The translations under genes were made by a program, and so were the position numbers. From the NCBI GenBank assembly GCA_006226775.1, contig SBGD01000081.1, forward strand, positions 1 through 64,000: a stretch of 64,000 nucleotides of DNA, in the 5' to 3' direction. This stretch comes from Paracoccaceae bacterium. GTDB lineage: Bacteria > Pseudomonadota > Alphaproteobacteria > Rhodobacterales > Rhodobacteraceae. Each line of letters starts with the position of its first letter. The first letter of the stretch is position 1. Below, one piece after another: positions 34,780 through 43,556 of the stretch. The notes beneath the pieces were generated by a model. That model did not search any database. It had not been told where the DNA came from and saw only the letters and a list, made by a program, of their open reading frames with translations.

Positions 34780-36066
34780 TCAGTAGCCCAGCAGATGCGG
34801 AAGCCACATGACGATGCCGGGGAAGGCCACGAGAACGCACATGCCGGCGATGATGATCAGCAGGAACGGCCAGAGCTCGACGACGATCTCGCGCGTCGAG
34901 GCGCCGGTCAGGCGCTGCATCACCAGCAGGAGGATCCCCACCGGCGGCGTCGCCATGCCGATCATCAGCGCAAAGGTCGCCACGATCCCGAAATGCACGA
35001 GGTCGACGCCGACCGCTTCCAGCCCCGGAATGACCAGCGGAATGACCACCAGCATGATCGGCAACCCGTCGAGGAACAGGCCCAGCACGAGGATGATGCC
35101 TACGATGATGAACATCAGCTGGGTCGGCCCGGCGTCCAGCCCGTTCAGCATGTCGGTGACCTGGTAGCCAAGCCGTTCACGGGCGATGACATGGCCGATG
35201 GCGTAGGACCCGGCCAGCACCGCGCCGATGGCCGAGGTCTGGCGCGCGGTTTCCCGCAGGGTGTCCCAGAACTGCTGCGGGTTGAGCGACCGGTAGGCAA
35301 AGACGCTGAGGCACAGGGCATAGAAGGCGGCCACCGCCGCGGCCTCGGTCGGGGTGAACCACCCGCCGTAGATCCCGCCGAGCAGCACCACCACCGTCAT
35401 CCCCGCCGGCACCGCCCGCAGCGCCGCCGCCAGAAGAGCGGTCCAGCCGACCCAGCCCGGCGCCGGGAAATCGCGCCTCACCGCGATCACGCCGATCCCG
35501 GCGATCAGCAGCACGGCCAGGAAGGGCCCGGCGACCAGGCCCGCGGCAAAGAGCGCGCCGACATTGCTCTGGGTCAGGGCGGCATAGAACAGCATGATGA
35601 TGCTGGGCGGCACCAGCGGCCCCAGCATCGACGAGGCAATGGTGACCGCCGTGGCAAAGCCGCGCGAATAGCCGGCGTCGACCTGGGCCTTGGTGACCAG
35701 CAGGCCCATGCCGCTGGCATCGGCCAATGCGCTGCCGCTGATGCCGCTGAAGATCAGGCTGGTGACGACATCGACCTGGGCCAGCCCGCCCTTGAACCGG
35801 CCGGTCACCGCATGGGCGAACTCGAAGATCCGGGCGCTGATGGTCGAATTGTTCATGACCTGGGCGGTAAAGATGAACATCGGCACGGCAAGCAGCACAT
35901 AGCTCATCTGGAAGCTCGATCCGATGACCGTCGCCACGCTGCCGGGATCGGCGCCGACCATGAGCAGGTAGATCACGCTGCCGGCAATGAAGGAATACCC
36001 CAGCGGCAGGCCAAAGAGCGACGCCCCGAGGACGACGACTATGACAACGTACATTGCAAGACTCAT
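34780..36066 (-). CDS. dctM: TRAP transporter large permease
   Basis: DctM is the ion-coupled translocation subunit of TRAP transporters, which import organic and sugar acids. The 428-residue protein has about twelve hydrophobic segments. Family stretches include VVLGASLFGLPLGYSFIAGS, SGISGSALADASGMGLL, SSMLGPLVPPSIIMLFY, GGIYGGWFTPTEAAAVAAFY and NGLDAGPTQLMFIIVGI. The start overlaps the DctQ stop as ATGA. It is followed by an aldehyde dehydrogenase pseudogene. Confidence 0.95.
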   Translation of the reverse strand: MSLAMYVVIVVVLGASLFGLPLGYSFIAGSVIYLLMVGADPGSVATVIGSSFQMSYVLLAVPMFIFTAQVMNNSTISARIFEFAHAVTGRFKGGLAQVDVVTSLIFSGISGSALADASGMGLLVTKAQVDAGYSRGFATAVTIASSMLGPLVPPSIIMLFYAALTQSNVGALFAAGLVAGPFLAVLLIAGIGVIAVRRDFPAPGWVGWTALLAAALRAVPAGMTVVVLLGGIYGGWFTPTEAAAVAAFYALCLSVFAYRSLNPQQFWDTLRETARQTSAIGAVLAGSYAIGHVIARERLGYQVTDMLNGLDAGPTQLMFIIVGIILVLGLFLDGLPIMLVVIPLVIPGLEAVGVDLVHFGIVATFALMIGMATPPVGILLLVMQRLTGASTREIVVELWPFLLIIIAGMCVLVAFPGIVMWLPHLLGY

Positions 36067-36653
36067 AGCGGTGCGCCTTCGATATGGTCTTCGAGACCCG
36101 GCTTGCGGCCACGAAGCACCTGCCAGTTGCGGTAGAAGTCGAAGACCTGGTTGATCGCGGTGATCGCGAACCAGTAGATGAAGATCGAGAAGATCTCCTG
36201 GTAGGTGATCGGCGATCCGACGAGGGTTCTGAACCCCGCGGCCTCGGCGAACCTGATGGCGCCGGGGATCACCAGCACGAAGGTCACCGCGAAGAGCACG
36301 TTGCCCACCATGTTGATCGCGGCCTGCGTCCTGGGCCCCATGCGCTCATAAAGGAAATCGACGCGGATATGGGTGCGCTCGATATCGACCAGCCCCATGC
36401 CCAGGAACATGCTCCAGATCAGGGCGATATTGGCCAGGGACACCGACAGCTGCATGGCGCGGCTGAACCCGAAATCGACCTGGCGGAACAGGATGCCCAA
36501 CTGGACCGACAGGATCATCGCCACGAAGATGCCGGACGATGCGGCTTCGCAGAAACGCCCGTAGAGCGATTGCTCCTTCCAGGGCCGCAGCTTGTCGGCA
36601 CCGAAATCCTGGGACTTGAGTGCGGCAACGATGTCTTCTGTCGGAGATGTCAT
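36063..36653 (-). CDS. dctQ: TRAP transporter small permease
   Basis: A 196-residue protein with four hydrophobic segments, the usual DctQ size: SGIFVAMILSVQLGILFRQ, SVSLANIALIWSMFLGMGL, MVGNVLFAVTFVLVI and FSIFIYWFAITAINQVFDF. The motif RTHIRVDFLYERM is typical of the cytoplasmic loop. The start at 36653 is chosen because the longer frame runs upstream without family sequence. It overlaps dctM by four bases and follows dctP after 148 bases. Confidence 0.92.
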   Translation of the reverse strand: MTSPTEDIVAALKSQDFGADKLRPWKEQSLYGRFCEAASSGIFVAMILSVQLGILFRQVDFGFSRAMQLSVSLANIALIWSMFLGMGLVDIERTHIRVDFLYERMGPRTQAAINMVGNVLFAVTFVLVIPGAIRFAEAAGFRTLVGSPITYQEIFSIFIYWFAITAINQVFDFYRNWQVLRGRKPGLEDHIEGAPL

Positions 36654-36801
36654 CTCGGCCCTATCCAGATTCCGGGGGTGCGATGTCCGGCACGCCACGG
36701 CGTGACCCTGACCCCGCCCTGCAAGTCGCCCGCCGCGTCACCGGCAATGCGACAAGGGTCTGCCACGCCTTCCGCGGCGTGGCAGTCATGTGTGAGGCGG
36801 C

Positions 36802-37812
36802 TCAACCTTCGTTCAGCGCCTGGATGTCCTCGAGCATGCCGGGCACCCACTGGCCGGACCACTCGTCGCGGCTCAGGTACCAGTCCAGCGCGTGCTGGGC
36901 GAAGGCCTCGACGTCGGGTTCATAGACATCCAGCCCCTTCGCCTTGAGGTCCTCCAGCGTGTCGACATCGCCCTGCTCGATGATGGCGTCGTGGTGTTCG
37001 CGCGCCAGCTTGCTGGCTTCGACAAGCACCTTCTGGTGATCCTCGGACAGCGATTGCCAGACATCCTCGTTGATGATGTTGAGGTGGTCCACGGTCAGGT
37101 GCCAGGTCAGGATGACCTGCTGCATGCTGTCGTAGAACCCCAACTGGTGGCCGGTGTAGGGCGGGAAGTCATGCGCGTCGACCAGGCCGGTCTGAAGCGC
37201 GAGGTAGATCTCGGAATAGGGCACCGGCACGACCTTGGCGCCGATGGCCTCGCCGACCGCGATCCAGGCCGGGAAGTTCGGCTCGCGCAGCAGCACACCG
37301 TCAAGGTCCGCCGGGGTCATGATCTTGCGGCCGATATCGCGGGTGGCCAGGGTGCGCGTGCCGAAGGTCCAGGATCCGAAGACCCGGACATTGGCCGTGT
37401 CCACCAGCATATCGTTGACCTGCTCGCCGACCGCACTGTCCCAGACCCGGGCAAGGTGATCGGCATCGCGGATCACGTAATCGGCCATGAAGATCGACAT
37501 CGCCGGAATGGTCTCGGACCAGAAACCGGCGTTGGATCCCGCCATGTCGACGGCACCTCTGGAGACAGCGGCCTGGCCCGCGTTCTGGTCGAACAGCGAC
37601 CCGTCCGGGAAGACCTGGACTTCCAGCGTGCCATTGCTCAACTCGGCGACCTTTTCGGCCATGTAGAACAGCGACTGCACGTTCTGCGTCTTGGACACCC
37701 CGGCGTCCGTCATGCGCAGAACCACCTTGTCCTGCGCCACGGCGGCACTTCCCAACGTCGCGGCGCAGACCACCGACATGAGCGTGAGCCTGGTTTTCGT
37801 GAGGTACGTCAT
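36802..37812 (-). CDS. dctP: TRAP transporter substrate-binding protein
   Basis: DctP binds the substrate in the periplasm and hands it to DctQM. The 336-residue protein has a signal peptide (RLTLMSVVCAATLGSAAVAQ) and DctP motifs: VQVFPDGSLFDQNAGQAAVS, MTPADLDGVLLREPNFPAW, and VPVPYSEIYLALQTGLVDA, which includes the region of the carboxylate-binding Arg and the conserved QTG-VDA turn. The substrate cannot be read from sequence; location near arabinose and uronate-like enzymes suggests a sugar acid. A palindromic operator shared with the Gfo/Idh operon lies about 30 bases upstream. Confidence 0.93.
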   Translation of the reverse strand: MTYLTKTRLTLMSVVCAATLGSAAVAQDKVVLRMTDAGVSKTQNVQSLFYMAEKVAELSNGTLEVQVFPDGSLFDQNAGQAAVSRGAVDMAGSNAGFWSETIPAMSIFMADYVIRDADHLARVWDSAVGEQVNDMLVDTANVRVFGSWTFGTRTLATRDIGRKIMTPADLDGVLLREPNFPAWIAVGEAIGAKVVPVPYSEIYLALQTGLVDAHDFPPYTGHQLGFYDSMQQVILTWHLTVDHLNIINEDVWQSLSEDHQKVLVEASKLAREHHDAIIEQGDVDTLEDLKAKGLDVYEPDVEAFAQHALDWYLSRDEWSGQWVPGMLEDIQALNEG

Positions 37813-37841
37813 GGCACCTTCCTCCCTGTGCGTTCTGGCTT

Positions 37842-37859
37842 ATCTACTTATTGGCAGGT
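37842..37859. promoter_or_regulatory. Operator-like palindrome upstream of dctP
   Basis: ATCTACTTATTGGCAGGT is an imperfect inverted repeat (arms ATCTAC and GCAGGT, 6-base centre). It differs at only two arm positions from the site at 46065-46082 read on the opposite strand, which is perfectly symmetric. Both sites lie just upstream of leftward genes for carbohydrate use. A common regulator is likely; which one cannot be told. Confidence 0.6.
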
Positions 37860-38027
37860 TACGAAATCGGATGAATCAAACCGGAAAAACGATTTATTGC
37901 CAGAGTCTTGCGAGGTTTTTCTCAGCGTCTTTACGTAGCGGCACGACGCATCGCAATCGCGGGATGAAACATCGCGCGAGGCCTCTTTCGAGGTCGGTTG
38001 CGGAAGCCGAAACCCTACGGCAAAGCC

Positions 38028-38065
38028 GCGGGGGACTCAGGGCGCAGTCCCGCTAAGCTGCGCCC
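38028..38065. terminator. Overlapping hairpins between ugpC and dctP
   Basis: GGGCGCAG at 38040-38047 pairs with CTGCGCCC at 38058-38065 around a 10-base loop. Alternatively AGTCCCGC at 38046-38053 pairs with GCGGGGGACT at 38028-38037 with two unpaired G bases. The two structures exclude each other. It lies downstream of the ABC ATPase on its strand and upstream of dctP in a 320-base spacer with no gene. A terminator is the simplest reading; no T-run follows. Confidence 0.4.
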
Positions 38066-38133
38066 CGAGGAAAGACCGCCGCACGCGGCCCGGCGCGTCG
38101 GGCAAGCGGCCGCGCCCTGGCATATGCCTGCGG

Positions 38134-39213
<1,080 letters not shown>

Positions 39214-39320
39214 TCCCTACTCCCCGACTTTCCGTCCCGGCACATCCGCGCCGATATCCTGCAACCCCGGCCTGTCCGGATGGCGGCGTCGACGGCTTGC
39301 GTTAGCGAGGTCTCAGTCAT
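39214..39320 (-). pseudogene. N-terminal remnant of the second sugar permease (MalG type)
   Basis: An ATG at 39320-39318 overlaps the stop of the upstream permease by eight bases and reads MTETSLTQAVDAAIR before losing any permease character. That start is where the MalG-type permease belongs in this operon, and no other second permease is present. About 85 bases later the ATPase gene starts. I infer deletion of nearly the whole gene. Confidence 0.5.
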
Positions 39321-40266
39321 CGTAGTGCACCCAGTAGCGCGCGCTGAGGAAGGAGGCCGCGGTGAAGACCGCGATGATCACCACCAGGACCCAGGCCAGC
39401 GCCGAGGCATATCCCATGCGCAGATGGCGAAAGGCCTCCTGGTAGAGGTAAAGCGTATAGAACAGCGTCGAGTTGATCGGCCCGCCGGTGCCCCCGGAAA
39501 TGATGAAGGACGGGGTGAAGGCCTTGAACGCCTCGATGGTCTGGACCACCGCGTTGAAGAAGATCACCGGCGTCAGCAGCGGCAGGGTGATCTTCCGGAA
39601 CTGGCGCGATTTCGAGGCGCCGTCGAGGCTGGCGGCTTCATACATGTCGGCGGGGATCTGGCGCAGACCGGCGAGAAAGATGATCATCGGCGATCCGAAC
39701 TGCCAGACCGAAAGGATGATGAGCGTCCAGAGTGAATAATCCGGATGCGAGATCCAGCTTGGTCCTTCGATTCCGAAATTGGCCAGGAAACTGTTGACCA
39801 GGCCGTCGCGGGCGAAAAGCTGGCGCCAGAGGACGGCGATCGCCACCGAGGTGCCCAGCAGCGACGGCAGGTAGAAGATCGCCCGGTAAAGCGGCAGCCC
39901 GCGGAGGCCGCGGTTCAGCGCGACCGCCACCGCCAGCGCAAAGGCCAGCTTGAGCGGGACCGAGAAGATGACGAAGAACAGCGTCACCCGCATCGAGGCC
40001 ATGAACTTGGCGTCGGCGGTGAAGATCCGTTCGTAATTGTCGGCCCCCACCCAGTTGGGCGCGCGCAAAAGGTCGAAATCGGTGAAGGACAGATAGGCCG
40101 AAACCAGCGAGGGCCCGGCGGTCAGCGCGAAAAACCCGATCAGCCAGGGCAGAAGGAACATGTACCCGGCGCCATTGGCCGCCCAGGCCCGCGCCAGCCA
40201 CCCCTTGCGGCCCCCGGTGACGGCGCCCGACGTCTCGGGCGCCGCGGGAAGCTTGGGCAGGGCCAT
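39313..40266 (-). CDS. Sugar ABC transporter permease (MalF/UgpA type)
   Basis: A 317-residue inner-membrane protein with six hydrophobic segments: FLLPWLIGFFALTAGPSLVS, VTLFFVIFSVPLKLAFAL, RAIFYLPSLLGTSVAIAVLW, WQFGSPMIIFLAGL, and ALAWVLVVIIAVFTAASF near the end. The EAA loop that docks with the ATPase reads YEAASLDGASKSRQFRKITL. The start at 40266 fits the family; the longer frame begins in the binding-protein remnant. Without a binding protein or second permease, the transporter cannot assemble as encoded here. Confidence 0.93.
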   Translation of the reverse strand: MALPKLPAAPETSGAVTGGRKGWLARAWAANGAGYMFLLPWLIGFFALTAGPSLVSAYLSFTDFDLLRAPNWVGADNYERIFTADAKFMASMRVTLFFVIFSVPLKLAFALAVAVALNRGLRGLPLYRAIFYLPSLLGTSVAIAVLWRQLFARDGLVNSFLANFGIEGPSWISHPDYSLWTLIILSVWQFGSPMIIFLAGLRQIPADMYEAASLDGASKSRQFRKITLPLLTPVIFFNAVVQTIEAFKAFTPSFIISGGTGGPINSTLFYTLYLYQEAFRHLRMGYASALAWVLVVIIAVFTAASFLSARYWVHYDD

Positions 40267-40270
40267 CCGG

Positions 40271-40390
40271 TCAGCCTCGGGCCAGGATGGATTTCGCTTC
40301 TGCGACAAAGGCTTCGGCTCCGGCCTCCGGCGGGGTGCCGAAACCGACTTCCTCGTTGACCCGCTTCAGCAGGAAGTTGATCTCGCCGGC
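40271..40390 (-). pseudogene. C-terminal remnant of a sugar ABC solute-binding protein
   Basis: About 37 codons remain: GEINFLLKRVNEEVGFGTPP, EAGAEAFVAEAKSILARG, then TGA at 40273-40271. This is the typical C-terminal helix of CUT1 extracellular binding proteins, and it lies five bases upstream of the permease start, the usual gene order. Upstream of about 40390 the frame has no binding-protein sequence. The region to 40655 contains a regulator site but no gene. Confidence 0.75.
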
Positions 40391-40543
40391 CCCGGCGGGC
40401 GGCGGCTTTCGCGCACTCTCTTGGCAATACCCTGTATTTGCCTGCATTTGCATGGATTTTGACTTGCGCCGCTTGCCGATCCCCCACCCGGATGAGCCGC
40501 CGACAGGGGCAGCCCCCGCCAAAAGATGAAGAAATATCACGGG

Positions 40544-40563
40544 ATTTCTGGTATATCAGAAAT
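40544..40563. promoter_or_regulatory. GntR-type operator, site 1
   Basis: ATTTCTGGTATATCAGAAAT is a perfect inverted repeat (arms ATTTCTG and CAGAAAT, centre GTATAT). The TGRTATATC core recurs at 41464 and 41559, flanking the GntR regulator at 40656-41375. This one lies upstream of the truncated binding-protein/permease operon, so it was probably the operator of that operon. Confidence 0.65.
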
Positions 40564-40655
40564 TGGGATATGGGCGTCCGATCCCCGAAACCGCCGCGCG
40601 CGGCAGACTCACGCGCGCGAAAAACCCGCGCGCTCACCCGGTTGCGCGGCGGTCC

Positions 40656-41375
40656 TCACCGCGCCTTGTCGCCCGAGGCCGTGGCCATTTCATCCTCAAC
40701 GCGGGCCAGGTGGCGCCGCAGGTTGCGCCCGCCCTCGATCAGATCCATGCGGATCGCACCGCGCAGCTTGTAGGAATCGCGCGCCCTCAGCGCCTCGAGC
40801 ACGCTCTCGTGCTGATGCGGCCCGTCATAGGAGGGATGGGCGTCGGGATAGAGCTCGTTGAGGATCGGGCCGGTCCGGATCCAGAGACCCTCGAGAACAT
40901 CAACCAGCGTCGGCATCCCCGAGCGGTAGTAGAGGCCGAAATGGAAATCGAAGTTGGCCGTCAGCGCGTCCCGCCAGTTCGCCGCATTCTCGGCGTCGAT
41001 CAGCGCCCGGTGGTGCCCTGCAAGCCGGTCGATATCCGCATCGCCCAGGTGCGGCAGGGCGCGCTCGGCCGCCATGGGCTCAAGCGACATGCGGATATCG
41101 CGGATCTCGACGTATTCCCGCAGCGACAGGCGGCGCACGCGGATGTAGTAGCGCGGCCGGATCTCGACGGCGCCCTCATGCGCAAGCTGGAACAGCGCCT
41201 CGCGCACCGGGGTTTCGGATGTCCCCATCTGCCTTGCCAGGTCGCGCACCTTGAGACGCTCATGCGGCTTCAACTCGGCGCGCATCAGGGACTTTCGCAA
41301 GGTGGTGTACACGACTTCGGAGAGCGAGGCAGGCTCTTCCCCCTCCGGGCCCGGCCCTGTCAGCGATTCATCCAA
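40656..41375 (-). CDS. GntR-family regulator with FCD effector domain
   Basis: A 239-residue regulator. The N-terminal winged helix shows SEVVYTTLRKSLMRAELKPH and RDLARQMGTSETPVREAL; the C-terminal all-helical FCD domain shows YVEIRDIRMSLEPMAAERAL, HFGLYYRSGMPTLVDVLEGL and HQHESVLEALRARD, containing the metal-binding Asp and His residues. I place the start at a TTG at 41375 because GAGGAG lies six bases upstream; a TTG ten codons earlier is possible. FCD regulators respond to sugar acids and organic acids. Three copies of a TGRTATATC palindrome surround the gene, on the sides of the ABC operon and the transketolase operon. Confidence 0.92.
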   Translation of the reverse strand: MDESLTGPGPEGEEPASLSEVVYTTLRKSLMRAELKPHERLKVRDLARQMGTSETPVREALFQLAHEGAVEIRPRYYIRVRRLSLREYVEIRDIRMSLEPMAAERALPHLGDADIDRLAGHHRALIDAENAANWRDALTANFDFHFGLYYRSGMPTLVDVLEGLWIRTGPILNELYPDAHPSYDGPHQHESVLEALRARDSYKLRGAIRMDLIEGGRNLRRHLARVEDEMATASGDKAR

Positions 41376-41463
41376 CGGCTTCTCCTCTTCCTGCGCGGGT
41401 GGCAAAAGTCCGCCAGTTGCCCGGGCCTGTCAATCGCGCGGCACCGCGGGCGGGCTGCGTTTT

Positions 41464-41472
41464 TGATATATC
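41464..41472. promoter_or_regulatory. GntR-type operator, site 2
   Basis: TGATATATC within TTTTGATATATCCATAA, upstream of the GntR gene on its strand. Symmetry is imperfect beyond the core. It is likely the autoregulatory site. Confidence 0.5.
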
Positions 41473-41554
41473 CATAACGGCAGAAATCCCAGATCTTTCC
41501 GGCGTATTGTGAGGTAATCCGCCGGATACGCCACAAACGCTTGCCGGAAGTCTG

Positions 41555-41570
41555 TTTGTGATATATCAAA
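41555..41570. promoter_or_regulatory. GntR-type operator, site 3
   Basis: TTTGTGATATATCAAA contains the perfect palindrome TGATATATCA at 41559-41568. It ends 13 bases before the transketolase N-terminal gene, so a bound protein would block its transcription or translation initiation region. It matches the cores at 40544 and 41464. Confidence 0.65.
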
Positions 41571-41583
41571 TTACCCAGCAACG

Positions 41584-42474
41584 ATGGATGTGACCCACGA
41601 GAAAGCCATGCGCAGCCGAGGAAACGTCAGCCTGGCGGTACTGCAAGACCGCGCCCGGTTCATAAGGACCGAGACCGTTCGCCTGTCCAGGATCGCCGGA
41701 GCCGGCCATTATTCCTCGACCTTTTCCTGCGCCGAGATCCTGTCGGCGCTCTATTACGCGCAGATGCGGATCGAGCCCTCCGATCCCGACTGGCCCGACC
41801 GCGACCGCTTCGTGATGTCCAAGGGGCATGCCGCCATCGGGCTTCACCCGGTGCTGGCCGACCTGGGCTATTTCGATCCCTCGGACCTCGACACCTATAC
41901 GCGCTTCGGCTCGAACTTCGGCGATCATCCCGACATGAAGAAGGTGCGCGGGATCGACTTCTCCTCGGGCTCGCTGGGGCACGGGCTGTCGGTGGGCGTC
42001 GGCATGGCGCTGGCCGGGCGGCTTCAGGGGCGCGACTTTCGGACCTACGTGATGCTCGGGGACGGCGAGATCTCCGAGGGCCAGATCTGGGAGGCCGCCG
42101 CGTCGGCCAGCCATTTCAGGCTCGGCAATCTCGTGATCCTGCTGGACCGCAACGGCCTGTCGATCGATGGCCATACCGAGGATATCATGGCGATCGAGCC
42201 GGTGACCGACAGGTTCGCCAGCTTCGGCTGGCAGGTCCAGCGCGTCGATGGCCACGACCTGGGACAGGTCATGCAGGCCTTCGACGCCCTGCCCCGCAGC
42301 GCGACCGGAACACCCCGGGCCATCGTCTTCGACACGATCAAGGGCCGCGGCGTCCGGCGCATAAAGATGTCGCTGGACTGGCATGTCGGCAACCTGGTGG
42401 GCGCCGATTATGACGATGTCATGGCCGAGCTTGCAGCGGGTCTGAAGCCCGACACCCCGGAGGCCCTGCAATGA
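41584..42474 (+). CDS. Transketolase, N-terminal (thiamine diphosphate) subunit
   Basis: Split transketolases transfer two-carbon units between sugar phosphates using thiamine diphosphate. This 296-residue subunit has AGAGHYSSTFSCAEILSALY, RFVMSKGHAAIGLHPVLADL, the conserved SSGSLGHGLSVGVGMAL, and the cofactor motif MLGDGEISEGQIWEAA ending in LLDRNGLS. The stop overlaps the C-terminal subunit start as ATGA. A GntR-type operator lies immediately upstream. Split transketolases of this kind often have specialised catabolic roles instead of the housekeeping one; the substrate is unknown. Confidence 0.93.
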   Translation: MDVTHEKAMRSRGNVSLAVLQDRARFIRTETVRLSRIAGAGHYSSTFSCAEILSALYYAQMRIEPSDPDWPDRDRFVMSKGHAAIGLHPVLADLGYFDPSDLDTYTRFGSNFGDHPDMKKVRGIDFSSGSLGHGLSVGVGMALAGRLQGRDFRTYVMLGDGEISEGQIWEAAASASHFRLGNLVILLDRNGLSIDGHTEDIMAIEPVTDRFASFGWQVQRVDGHDLGQVMQAFDALPRSATGTPRAIVFDTIKGRGVRRIKMSLDWHVGNLVGADYDDVMAELAAGLKPDTPEALQ

Positions 42475-43500
42475 CCACCGAGATGCAGAACGAAGCCGAG
42501 ATCTTTCGCGGCACCACCGAGGGCCGCACGACCTTCAGGGACAGCCGTTCGGTGCGCGGCACGCCAAAAAAGGGCCTGCCCGCCTTTGTCCTGGGCGAGG
42601 AACTGGCCGAACTGGCCAGGAGTGATCCGCGGATCGTCGTCGGCACCGCCGACCTGGCCTCGGCCAACCGGACCAGCGATTTCCGGGACGCCCATCCCGA
42701 CCGCTTCTTCAATTTCGGGATCGCCGAAAAGAACATGATCTCCGCCGCCGCCGGCATGGCCGCCTGCGGCCTGGTTCCTTACGTCGCGACCTATGCCAGC
42801 TTTGCCATGCTGACCGGGGCCGAACAGATCCGCACAGACTGTGCCTATCCGCGCTTGCCGGTCCGGGTGATCGGCACCCATTCGGGCATGTCGATGGGCT
42901 TCTACGGGACCTCGCATCACGCGCTCGAGGATCTCGGGATCCTGCGCTGCATGGCCGAGTTGACCGTCATCTGCGCCACCGACGCCAACCACCTGCGGGC
43001 AATCCTAGGAAGGTCCGTCGACCATGCCGGCGCGATGTACATCCGCCTTGGGCGCGGGCGCGATCCGCAGGTCTATGACGCGGTGCCCGAGCTGGAGATC
43101 GGCAAGGCGATCCGGCTGCGCGAGGGCAGTGACCTGACGCTGATCGCCACCGGCAGCCAGGTTCGCGCCACGCTGGACGCCGCCGAGGCCCTGGCGCGGG
43201 ACGGGATCTCGGTGCGCGTGGTCGACATGCACACCATCAGCCCGATCGACGACGCGGAAATCCGCGCCGCCGCGCGCGAGACCGCGGCGATCATGACCGT
43301 GGAGGAACACAATATCCGCGGCGGGCTCGGCTCTGCGGTGGCCGAGGTGCTGGTCGACCTGCCCCCCCCTGCCCTTTCTCCGCCACGGCGTGCCCGACAG
43401 ATATGTCGAGATCGGCCCCCCGGCGGCACTCTACAAGGCCTATCGGCTCGATGCCCCCGGCATCGAACACCTCGCCCGGGACCTGCTGGCCGATGTCTGA
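42471..43500 (+). pseudogene. Transketolase, C-terminal subunit, frameshifted in a poly-C tract
   Basis: The C-terminal subunit holds the pyrimidine-binding and swivel domains: VVGTADLASANRTSDFRDA, FFNFGIAEKNMISAAAGMA, GTHSGMSMGFYGTSHHALED, DLTLIATGSQVRATLDAAEAL, MTVEEHNIRGGLGSAVAEV. After VLVDL there are eight C bases (43362-43369); seven would keep the frame and give LPFLRHGVPDRYVEIG and a normal end LARDLLADV with TGA at 43498-43500. As written the frame shifts, misses that stop and runs in frame into the downstream aminotransferase, producing a chimeric 784-codon frame. It may be slippage in vivo, a mutation or a base-calling error. Confidence 0.88.
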
Positions 43501-43556
43501 CCGGGCGCCATCCGCTCCGGCCCGGGGTGCGCCGTCAGTTCCAGGAAGGCAGGCCC

